Source: Nanobdellota archaeon
Lineage (GTDB): Archaea > Nanobdellota > Nanobdellia > CSSed11-243R1
Assembly: GCA_021162365.1 (NCBI GenBank)
Contig: JAGGYW010000021.1
Span: 1-40,957 of the forward strand
DNA: 40,957 bases
Reading direction: 5' to 3'
Below are positions 8,935 through 17,117 of the stretch, piece by piece. The position numbers and the translations under genes are program-made. Numbering within the stretch: position 1 is the first letter of the stretch; every line of letters starts with the position of its first letter. The notes beneath the pieces were generated by a model. The model was not told the origin of the DNA. It ran no database searches and saw only the letters and a list, made by a program, of their open reading frames with translations.

Positions 8935-10323
8935 ATGGAGGATTTACCCTTAGATAAATATCTTGCTATCAGCCCAGTTGATGGTAGGTACGCCAAAGAC
9001 ACAAAAGAACTAAAACTCTTCTTTTCGGAATATGCTCTACAAAAAGCAAGAACCCTAGTTGAAATAGAATATTTGATGCATTTATCAGAGCATCCACAAA
9101 TTACTCATGTGAGAGATATGAGTGAAAAGGAAAAAAGGCAACTCCAAAACATTTATCTCGACTTTGACATAGATTCAATGAAAAGAATAAAAGAAATCGA
9201 AAAAGAAACAAACCATGATGTAAAATCCGTAGAGTATTTCGTAAAAGAAAAACTAAAAGGCACTTCGCTTGAAGATTTAGCAGAAAGTGTGCACTTTGCG
9301 CTCACATCTGAAGACTGCACAAACACAGCATATGCAATCTTAGTAAATGGCGCAATAGAGGCAGTATTTGCACCACAACTAAAGAGAATTATAGAAAAAC
9401 TTGCAGAATATGCACATGGATATGCTGATGTACCCATGCTTGCAAGAACACATGGACAACCTGCCTCTCCAACAACAGTTGGAAAAGAATTTGTAATATT
9501 TGCAAACGAACTAAAAAACAAATACGAAAAACTCGTTAACTTCTCATTACCAGCTAAGCTTAATGGTGCAACAGGAAATTACAATGCCTTAACAGCAGCA
9601 TATCCAGACATTGATGGGTTTGAATTTACAATAGGATTTATGAACCGCTTAGGATTAGAACCAAAGCTATTCACTACACAAGTTGATGGATACGCAGAGT
9701 ATGCAGAATTATTCAACTTAATGAAAGAAATTAACACAATCATCAGAAAGCTTGATGTAGATATGTGGATGTACATAAGCTATGACTATTTTGTTCTTAA
9801 AAAAGAAGAAAAGGAAGTTGGCTCGTCAACAATGCCGCACAAAGTTAATCCAATTAACTTCGAGAACAGTGAAGGCAATACCAAGATTGCAAATGCCATT
9901 TTTAACGTGCTTGCTGAAGAGTTACCTACAACAAGAATGCAAAGAGATTTATCTGGCTCAACAATGCTGCGTGCAATGGGAGAAGCATTTGGACACACAC
10001 TCATTGCATGGAAGAATACACTAAAGGGATTAAGAAAAATAACACCCAACATAGATTATTTAGTCCAGTCAATAGAAGAACACCCAGAGTTACTTGCAGA
10101 ACCCATACAAACAATCCTCAGACGGGAAGGAATTAGCGGAGCATATGAGCAACTAAAAGCACTAACAAGAGGAAGAAAGATAACAAAAGAAGATTTGCTA
10201 AACTTCGTCGATGGATTAGATGTTCCACCAAGTGTAAAAGAAGAATTAACCGAAATCATTAACGCTGGACCTTCAGCATACATAGGCGAGGCAGCAATCA
10301 TAGTTGACAAACTAATCTTTTAA
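8935..10323 (+). CDS. purB: Adenylosuccinate lyase
   Basis: ISPVDGRYAKDTKELKLFFSEYAL, VHFALTSEDCTNTAYA, ARTHGQPASPTTVGKE, EVGSSTMPHKVNPINFENSEGN. Confidence 0.95.
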   Translation: MEDLPLDKYLAISPVDGRYAKDTKELKLFFSEYALQKARTLVEIEYLMHLSEHPQITHVRDMSEKEKRQLQNIYLDFDIDSMKRIKEIEKETNHDVKSVEYFVKEKLKGTSLEDLAESVHFALTSEDCTNTAYAILVNGAIEAVFAPQLKRIIEKLAEYAHGYADVPMLARTHGQPASPTTVGKEFVIFANELKNKYEKLVNFSLPAKLNGATGNYNALTAAYPDIDGFEFTIGFMNRLGLEPKLFTTQVDGYAEYAELFNLMKEINTIIRKLDVDMWMYISYDYFVLKKEEKEVGSSTMPHKVNPINFENSEGNTKIANAIFNVLAEELPTTRMQRDLSGSTMLRAMGEAFGHTLIAWKNTLKGLRKITPNIDYLVQSIEEHPELLAEPIQTILRREGISGAYEQLKALTRGRKITKEDLLNFVDGLDVPPSVKEELTEIINAGPSAYIGEAAIIVDKLIF

Positions 10324-10360
10324 CTAAAACATATAAACTTCTTTTTCTTTTAATTTTAAT

Positions 10361-12100
10361 ATGAAATTTGTTATTATTGCAGAATACTTTGAAAAGCTTG
10401 AAGCAACTACAAAAAGATTAGAGATGTTTAAAATTCTTTCTGAACTTTTTAGAAAAGCCCCAAAGAACGAAATTGACAAATTAGTTTATATCTGCCAGGA
10501 AAGGATAAAGCCACCCTACGAAGGAATTGAAATAGGCATGGCAGATAAAATGCTTGAAAAAGCAATTGCAAGGGCGACGGGAACAGACATTAAAAAGGTA
10601 AAAGAACTTTACAAGAAAAAAGGTGACTTGGGATTAGTTGCAGAAGCTCTTTCTGGTAAGGTTAAAAACAAACTGATAAAACCAAAAGAACTAACTCTTG
10701 CAGAAGTTTACAACGGATTCCTAAAAACTGCAAAAGTTTCTGGCACCGGTGCTGTCGATCAAAAGATTTCCATAATTGCGGGGCTACTTAGTAGGGCAGA
10801 TCCAAAAGAAGCAAAATACATAGCCAGATTCGTAATAGGAAGGTTGAGATTAGGAATTGGTGATCCAACAATTATGGACTCCTTATCACAGGCAAAAGTT
10901 GGAGATAGGAGTTTACGCAAGGATTTGGAAAGAGCATATAACTTATGTTCGGACTTGGGACTTGTAGCAAAAACATTTTTTGAAAAAGGGATAGATGCTA
11001 TTAGAAAATTCAAAGTCACACCCGGAAAGCCAATTAGAATGGCTCTTGCAGAGAGGCTACCAAGTCCAAAAGATATAATTAAAAAAATTGGAAAGTGTGC
11101 TGTTGAAGCAAAATATGATGGATTTAGACTACAATGTCACAAAATTGGAAACAAAGTTTTGCTTTTCTCAAGAAATCTAGAAAATATGACACATATGTTC
11201 CCAGATATCATTGCTGAAGTGAAGAAACTAAAGCAAAAGGAAATAATTTTCGAAGGCGAAGCCCTCACATATAATGAAGTGACTGGTGAACTCTATCCGT
11301 TCCAGGTAACAATTACAAGAAAAAGAAAGTATGAAATTGAAAAAGTGTCAAAAGAACTCCCCCTTCGAATGTTTGTTTTTGACTTGCTATATGTTAATGG
11401 AAAAGACTATACACCCGAACCATATATAAAGAGAAGGAAAAAACTCGAAAGCATATTCAAAAAGGGTGAGCTTCTTCAGCCGTCAGCAATGATTATAACA
11501 GATGACCCAAAAGAAATGGAAAAATTCTTCGAGGAAGAAGTTTCCGCTGGATTAGAAGGAGTGATGGCAAAACGTTTGGATGCTCCTTATTCTGCTGGTG
11601 CAAGAAACTACAATTGGATTAAGTTAAAAAGGAGTTACAAGGGAGAACTTGCAGATACAATCGACGTCGTAATAGTCGGTTACCTTAAAGGAAGAGGCAT
11701 ACGTGCAAAGTTTGGGATTGGAGCCATACTTGTTGCAGTTTATGATGAAAAGGAAGATGTCTTTAAAACTATTGCGAAAGTGGGTAGTGGATTTTCCGAA
11801 GAGCAATGGATTGAATTGCGAAAAATGCTCGACAAAATTTCTGTTAAGCATAAACCTGCAAGGGTGGATTCTCTAATTGAACCGGATGTCTGGGTTGAAC
11901 CAAAATATGTTGTAACAGTTAAGGCGGATGAAATAACAAGAAGCCCGTTACATACTGCAGGGAAGACAGAAAAAGAGGAGGGCTTCGCTTTGAGATTCCC
12001 GCGCGCGGTAGATTTCATAAGATTTGACAAGAGCCCCGAAGACGCAAATACCGTGACCGAAATTAAAAAGATTTACAAAATGCAGTTTAAGCACACTTAA
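10361..12100 (+). CDS. lig: ATP-dependent DNA ligase
   Basis: Adenylation motif VEAKYDGFRLQCHK, EGEALTYNEVTGELYPFQ, EGVMAKRLDAPYSAGARNYNWIKLKRSY. Confidence 0.95.
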   Translation: MKFVIIAEYFEKLEATTKRLEMFKILSELFRKAPKNEIDKLVYICQERIKPPYEGIEIGMADKMLEKAIARATGTDIKKVKELYKKKGDLGLVAEALSGKVKNKLIKPKELTLAEVYNGFLKTAKVSGTGAVDQKISIIAGLLSRADPKEAKYIARFVIGRLRLGIGDPTIMDSLSQAKVGDRSLRKDLERAYNLCSDLGLVAKTFFEKGIDAIRKFKVTPGKPIRMALAERLPSPKDIIKKIGKCAVEAKYDGFRLQCHKIGNKVLLFSRNLENMTHMFPDIIAEVKKLKQKEIIFEGEALTYNEVTGELYPFQVTITRKRKYEIEKVSKELPLRMFVFDLLYVNGKDYTPEPYIKRRKKLESIFKKGELLQPSAMIITDDPKEMEKFFEEEVSAGLEGVMAKRLDAPYSAGARNYNWIKLKRSYKGELADTIDVVIVGYLKGRGIRAKFGIGAILVAVYDEKEDVFKTIAKVGSGFSEEQWIELRKMLDKISVKHKPARVDSLIEPDVWVEPKYVVTVKADEITRSPLHTAGKTEKEEGFALRFPRAVDFIRFDKSPEDANTVTEIKKIYKMQFKHT

Positions 12101-12479
12101 TTTCTTTTTCTAGTTCGCTTAGTATTTGATTTGCAACAATTGTTAGGTACTTTAGCTGATCACCTACTATTGGAGTGTGTATGATGATTCCATCTAATTC
12201 ATCTCCAAATGCAGTAAGTAAATCATCTTCATTACAAATTAGGTAGCCCCTTTGTATTGTTGGAAACTTCAACCTTGGAGAATCTATAACCGAAGGATAT
12301 GTTCTTAATCCAACAATAGAAAATATAACGTTCCCACTTTCATCATATCTCTTTACTAACAAGCCATTTAGGTCATTAATCTCTGGTGTTTTAGGTATGT
12401 AGGTTATATAATATCCCGCTGCTCTTGCCGAAGAAATAAACTCCACCCTATAGTTCGTATCCTTCACAAGGTGAACCAT
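12087..12479 (-). CDS. Hypothetical protein (~130 aa)
   Basis: Convergent ORF downstream of lig; start set at internal MVHLVKDTNYRVEF. Confidence 0.5.
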   Translation of the reverse strand: MVHLVKDTNYRVEFISSARAAGYYITYIPKTPEINDLNGLLVKRYDESGNVIFSIVGLRTYPSVIDSPRLKFPTIQRGYLICNEDDLLTAFGDELDGIIIHTPIVGDQLKYLTIVANQILSELEKEIKCA

Positions 12480-12487
12480 ATAAAAAG

Positions 12488-12497
12488 ATTTTAAAAG
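12488..12497 (+). promoter_or_regulatory. Putative TATA box for tRNA-Ser(GGA)
   Basis: ATTTTAAAAG centred ~29 nt upstream of the tRNA 5' end; the other tRNA-Ser has an AT box at a similar distance. Confidence 0.45.
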
Positions 12498-12541
12498 CAA
12501 AGATTATATATTTTTCTTAGTGCCGGGGTCGCGTAACCTGG

Positions 12542-12598
12542 AAAGCTTTTCTTCCCAAGAAAAGCTTTAGCAAAAGAAGGGAAGAAAAGATTGGGGAA
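12542..12598 (+). other. tRNA intron 1 (D-loop, ~19/20), 57 nt
   Basis: Removal restores TAACCTGGCAT. BHB: 5' bulge GGA, central ACCT/GGGG (3 of 4 paired), 3' bulge AAC, long inner helix AAGCTTTTCTTCCC/GGGAAGAAAAGATT. Confidence 0.85.
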
Positions 12599-12616
12599 CA
12601 TCGCGCTAGCCTGGAG

Positions 12617-12667
12617 AAGCCTTTCTCTTTCAAAAAGAGAAACGCTTGCGAAAGAGAAACTCGGGTT
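12617..12667 (+). other. tRNA intron 2 (37/38), 51 nt
   Basis: Canonical position; 5' bulge AGA, 3' bulge TTA, central CTGG/CGGG (one mismatch), inner helix TTTCTCTTTC/GAAAGAGAAA. Confidence 0.9.
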
Positions 12668-12699
12668 AGCTAGTGCCCGCAAGGGCTTGTGGGTTCGAA

Positions 12700-12764
12700 G
12701 GCACTTTCTCTTTTGGAAAAGAGAAACGTGCACGAAAGAGAAAACTTTCGTGGGTGCACGAGAT
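12700..12764 (+). other. tRNA intron 3 (T-loop 59/60), 65 nt
   Basis: Splits TTCGAA|T; central helix TTCG/CGAG, 5' bulge AAG, 3' bulge ATT, inner GCAC/GTGC. Confidence 0.9.
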
Positions 12765-12845
12765 TCCCACCCCCGGCGCTCTTTCTAAACTAAATGGTGA
12801 CAACAAACAAAAATCTTTTAAACCATACACTTTTTAGATTTTACA

Positions 12846-14060
12846 ATGGGTGCACTATCAACTAATGATTATTTAAATAGAACTGTAAGATTAGAGGATC
12901 TCACAGATGCTCTAGTAGTCGCGTATGATGGAAAAATGTCTGAAAATGAAGCAAAAGAAATTGCAAGGACAATTTTGTCATACTTTGGGTTCAGTGATGT
13001 GATCCTCGACAACATAATCGAAGATGCTCGTGATATGTTTTATATGCTAGAAGCCTCAGAGATCTTAAAAACAGATAGAGAGAAAACAACGTTATATAAC
13101 GGAAGGGAATGGAGAATATTTTATTGGATATTAAACAAAGAGAAAATATTTGTGGATGGCACATCAAGTAAGGAGCGCCTAGGCAAAAATGAGATTAAAC
13201 TTCTTAAGTTAATTCAAGCAACAAACTATAAATCCTTCATATACTTCCAGCTAGGCGTTATGGATTCCGAAGGAAACCTATCCTCCAAAGCAAAAGAAGT
13301 TGAAAATATACTAAACAAACTAAAGAATTTGGGAATACTTGACGAACATAAAGAGAATGGAGATGTGAGATACTCGATAACTCCAAAATATTTCCAATTT
13401 GTTAAAACTTACATTTCCGAATTTATACCCCACGCCAACGATGGATTTGCAAGTGACGCAGAAAACATTAAGAAATTGGAAGTGATCCTAAAAGAGAATA
13501 ATTTTAACATCACCCAATCAAAACTTGAAGAGTTAATTGCGAGAGGAGTTTTATATGTCTCGCCAGAGGATGAAAAGAAAGAGAAAGAAAAGCAACTAAC
13601 AAAGAGAGTTAATTACTTTAAGAATAGACTAGATGAAATATACAATTTATACCAAAGAGAACGTTCAGAGATAAAGCAAAAGATGATGGAATTAGTCAGA
13701 TATTCTAAACAAATTAGAAAAATAAGAAGAAATCTTGCTCCACATCTTAAAGAGGTTTTATCTAATAAAGAACTTAGAGAAGAAATAAAAGAGATGGAAG
13801 AGTATGTAAGAGAAGCGAAAAATAACGAGCTATCTACTCTCGAAAATAACTTGCGTGTAGACATAAAACCATATCCTAACGGCGTGATATGTGTAGAATA
13901 CCTAAACACCTTAAAGGAACGTATGAACGTCCTAGCAGAGTGGGAGAAAGCATACCACGAATTTGATTCAGAGTACACACGGGTAAAAGATGGATACCAA
14001 ATGGCAATTTCAATTGGCAAGAATATTGCCAAAAAATTAGGGGTGGGTATAGATGACTGA
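12846..14060 (+). CDS. Coiled-coil protein, possibly DUF6015-like
   Basis: 404 aa, long charged helices; N-terminal VRLEDLTDALVVAYDGKMSENEAKEIARTILSYFGFSD module; overlaps the next gene. Confidence 0.65.
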   Translation: MGALSTNDYLNRTVRLEDLTDALVVAYDGKMSENEAKEIARTILSYFGFSDVILDNIIEDARDMFYMLEASEILKTDREKTTLYNGREWRIFYWILNKEKIFVDGTSSKERLGKNEIKLLKLIQATNYKSFIYFQLGVMDSEGNLSSKAKEVENILNKLKNLGILDEHKENGDVRYSITPKYFQFVKTYISEFIPHANDGFASDAENIKKLEVILKENNFNITQSKLEELIARGVLYVSPEDEKKEKEKQLTKRVNYFKNRLDEIYNLYQRERSEIKQKMMELVRYSKQIRKIRRNLAPHLKEVLSNKELREEIKEMEEYVREAKNNELSTLENNLRVDIKPYPNGVICVEYLNTLKERMNVLAEWEKAYHEFDSEYTRVKDGYQMAISIGKNIAKKLGVGIDD

Positions 14061-15192
14061 TAAAGAAACTCTTGAAAATCTCAAATCGGTTTTTGGGCTC
14101 TTTGGAAAATTAACAGAAGAACAGCTCATAGATTATGGAGGACTAACAAAGGAACAAATTGAAGAACTTATAGAAGAAGGGATTATCTCCGAAGAAGGAG
14201 ACCACTTCGTTCTACTTAAAGAAGACGTTGAAGGAGATGAGAGTGAAGCAGTATACACGCCAAAGGAAGAGACATTTGTAGCAGAAGTAGCAGATGTACC
14301 TACAACCGAAAAAGAATATATTCACGAAGAAAAGGCAATAAGGGTCTCATTAAATGACTTAGCAGAATATATCAGAGAACGTGATCTAGACAGCATCGAA
14401 GCAAAAAAGATAATTGAAGATGTCTACAGAAAAGCTGGGTTTGATGACCCAAAAATACTAGCAGAAACTGCAATTTACCAACTGTTTGGTAAAGGTAAGT
14501 TAGGGAGTATTACTGGGGATGCAAGCAAAATTGAAAAAATTTTGAGTGAAAAAGAAAAAGGCACCACAATAAAAAGAAAGAGTGGTAGAAGGGGTGGATT
14601 ATGGAGCGAAGCATACATCAAATTAACCGAAATATATGATGAAGAAGAAACCCAAAGTTGGACACACAAGGAAGCAGTAGAAATAGTCGCAGAAATATTC
14701 AAGGAGATGGGCCATCCAAATCCAGAGAAGGCTGCATCAAATTTCTATTACCAAAAACTTAGAAAAGAAACTACGGCCAAGCAGGAAGAAGAAAGCTATG
14801 AAGAAGGGATAACCAGAAATGACATAGCAGCGTACGTCGTTGCAAACAACATCTCAGACCCACGAGATATTTTGGACACTGCAAGAGAGGTGTATAGAAA
14901 AGATGGAAAGAAAGTTAGTAATGCATACGCATTCGTGCGCGACGTCGTGAAAACAGGAAGGCTAGAGAAATATGCAAAAAGTGGAAATCCTAATAAAGTT
15001 AGTCGAATCCTAGAAGAGGAGATAGAGTTTCCACCATCAATTCGCCCACTCGAGGAACTAGTTAAATCTGGAGAAACAGGTGTTGTAAAAGAAATCGTCG
15101 ACAAAAGAGAAGACACTCTCAAGCAAGCAATTAAGGCACTAAAAGAAGAGCTAAAAGCATACGAACAATTTAGGAGAAAATACAATTTATGA
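14053..15192 (+). CDS. Helical degenerate-repeat protein paired with the upstream gene
   Basis: 379 aa, 8-nt overlap with upstream gene; several related ~45 aa helical modules. Confidence 0.65.
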   Translation: MTDKETLENLKSVFGLFGKLTEEQLIDYGGLTKEQIEELIEEGIISEEGDHFVLLKEDVEGDESEAVYTPKEETFVAEVADVPTTEKEYIHEEKAIRVSLNDLAEYIRERDLDSIEAKKIIEDVYRKAGFDDPKILAETAIYQLFGKGKLGSITGDASKIEKILSEKEKGTTIKRKSGRRGGLWSEAYIKLTEIYDEEETQSWTHKEAVEIVAEIFKEMGHPNPEKAASNFYYQKLRKETTAKQEEESYEEGITRNDIAAYVVANNISDPRDILDTAREVYRKDGKKVSNAYAFVRDVVKTGRLEKYAKSGNPNKVSRILEEEIEFPPSIRPLEELVKSGETGVVKEIVDKREDTLKQAIKALKEELKAYEQFRRKYNL

Positions 15193-15690
15193 AAGTAAGA
15201 AGACAAAATCTTTTTCCTCTTCGAGGAATTTTTTTATTTTGAAATACTTTTCAATTTTCTTTTTTACTTCACTCGCATTTTTATTACGTTTTAAAAATGT
15301 AATTACAACTTCACCACGACTCACCCGTTTTATTTCTTTTAAAACGACATCCCAATCTCTGACATCCTGAAGCATTGTTAATGAAATCACTTTGTCAAAA
15401 TAATTATCTGGAAAGGGTAATTTTTCGGCGTCAGCAAGTATATACTTCACATTATCAAGCTTGGGTGCTTTTGTTAACATTCCAATTGAGTTGTCAACCG
15501 CGAAAACGAAGCGGACCATTTTAGACAGCTCAGGCAAAATTACACCTGTACCACATCCTAAGTCAAGGACAATGTCTGTTTCAGAGAAATTCACTAATTG
15601 CTTTACCAAATTCCATTTCCTAAGCTGCTCTTCTCCATAAAGCTCATTATATCCTTTCGCAATTTTATTGTAATAATCCTCAGATTTCAT
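15187..15690 (-). CDS. SAM-dependent class I methyltransferase
   Basis: DIVLDLGCGTGVILPELSK, LADAEKLPFPDNYFDKVISLTMLQDV; start set at MKSEDYYNKIAKGYNELYG. Confidence 0.85.
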   Translation of the reverse strand: MKSEDYYNKIAKGYNELYGEEQLRKWNLVKQLVNFSETDIVLDLGCGTGVILPELSKMVRFVFAVDNSIGMLTKAPKLDNVKYILADAEKLPFPDNYFDKVISLTMLQDVRDWDVVLKEIKRVSRGEVVITFLKRNKNASEVKKKIEKYFKIKKFLEEEKDFVFLLS

Positions 15691-15763
15691 TAAGTTTTTA
15701 AGCAAATCCTGTTTTAAAACAATTATGATAAATGCAATCCACTTCACAAAAAAAAGATCAACA

Positions 15764-16672
15764 ATGGAGAGCAACATCTCCGAAGAAAAGGCATTAAAGC
15801 TAATAAAATCAAAAGACCATTGCTGGATAGATATCGTAGACGCATCTAAAGGAGAGATAAGTAAAATCCTTAAGCTTCTCTTTCCAAAATATCACTCATT
15901 AATACTTGAAGATTGTATTGAAGATTCAAAGCCAAAAATTGATTTTTACGATAGTTTTATATTTCTCATATTAAAAGCATATCCAAAAGGAACATTCCAA
16001 AGCTCCCAAGTTAATATTATTTTGGGTAAAGATTTTGTGATTACATTTAGAAAAGGAGAAGTTGACCTCTCAAATGTTTACAACTTCTTCAAGCAAACAA
16101 AGAAAACATCTGACTTTGTTTTATACAAAATTCTTGCATCCATATTTGATAAGTGCTACATCGTCTTAGAAAACTCTGAAGCAAGAATTGATAATTACGA
16201 AGAAGTGGCGCTAAAAAATCCGACGCCACAATTGCTTAAAAAAATGCTAAATGAGAAAAGGAATCTACTTTCATTTCATAGAACTTTGCTTCATGAAAGA
16301 GAAGTAATCACTTATTTAACACGTGGGGAAATAAAATTTGTCAAAAAAGACACAATCATATTCTTACGGGACGTATATGATGATGTAATTCATCTTTTAG
16401 ATTCTGAAGAAACACTAAGGGACGTCCTATCAAGTAGTATAGACATATATCTATCAAGCGTGAGCAACAAGATGAATGAAATAATGAAAACCCTTACAAT
16501 CCTTGCATCATTCGTTTGGATACCAACCCTAATTGCAGGCATTTATGGAATGAACTTTAAAAATGTAATATTAGATTGGTATCATCCTTATGCATTCTAC
16601 ATAGTGCTTGGGATTATGGCATTCTCAATGATTGCTTTCTACGCTTACTTTAAGAAAAAAGGGTGGATATAA
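15764..16672 (+). CDS. corA: CorA-family divalent cation transporter
   Basis: C-terminal MNEIMKTLTILASFVWIPTLIAGIYGMNFKN with GMN signature and two TM segments. Confidence 0.9.
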   Translation: MESNISEEKALKLIKSKDHCWIDIVDASKGEISKILKLLFPKYHSLILEDCIEDSKPKIDFYDSFIFLILKAYPKGTFQSSQVNIILGKDFVITFRKGEVDLSNVYNFFKQTKKTSDFVLYKILASIFDKCYIVLENSEARIDNYEEVALKNPTPQLLKKMLNEKRNLLSFHRTLLHEREVITYLTRGEIKFVKKDTIIFLRDVYDDVIHLLDSEETLRDVLSSSIDIYLSSVSNKMNEIMKTLTILASFVWIPTLIAGIYGMNFKNVILDWYHPYAFYIVLGIMAFSMIAFYAYFKKKGWI

Positions 16673-17101
16673 TTGAAAGGATTTAAGTTCACAGAACACA
16701 CCGCAGACATGTACATTGAATCATGGGGCAATACATTAGAGGAGGCATTCGCGAATGCAGCCATGGGACTCGGATTTATGATAGTTGTATCAGACAATGT
16801 TGACCCAAAAATAGAAAAAGAAATTGAGGTTGAATCAGAAGATTTACAATCTCTTTTATTTGATTTTCTTTCACAATTCTTGATTTTCCAAGATGCAGAA
16901 GGATTAATATTCCACAAAGTAAAAGTCGAGAAAATAGAAGAGAAAGATGGAAAGTGGCATTTGAAGGCAAAAGCATGGGGAGAAAAATTTAACCCAGAAA
17001 AGCACGAAGAGGGAACCCATGTCAAAGCAATTACATATCACTACATGGAAATCAAAAAAGAAAAAGATAAATATAATATCAAGGTGTTAGTTGACATATA
17101 A
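16673..17101 (+). CDS. Archease (RtcB cofactor)
   Basis: FKFTEHTADMYIESWGNTLEEAFANAAMGLGFMI; TTG start directly after the corA stop. Confidence 0.93.
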   Translation: MKGFKFTEHTADMYIESWGNTLEEAFANAAMGLGFMIVVSDNVDPKIEKEIEVESEDLQSLLFDFLSQFLIFQDAEGLIFHKVKVEKIEEKDGKWHLKAKAWGEKFNPEKHEEGTHVKAITYHYMEIKKEKDKYNIKVLVDI

Positions 17102-17117
17102 TTCTGAGGTGATACTC

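Larger units (their letters stand above)
12522..12778 (+). tRNA. tRNA-Ser(GGA) with three introns; exons 12522-12541, 12599-12616, 12668-12699, 12765-12778 (84-nt mature)
   Basis: Acceptor GCCGGGG/CCCCGGC with G73; D-arm GCG-TAACCTGGCAT-CGC; anticodon stem CTAGC/GCTAG, loop CTGGAGA; variable arm TGCCCGCAAGGGCTT; T-arm GTGGG-TTCGAAT-CCCAC. Confidence 0.93.

Noticed and set aside
12491-12788. ORFs 12491-12733 (-) and 12591-12788 (+)
   Set aside because: They lie across the intron-containing tRNA-Ser(GGA) gene; their sequence is explained by the tRNA and hairpin-rich introns.
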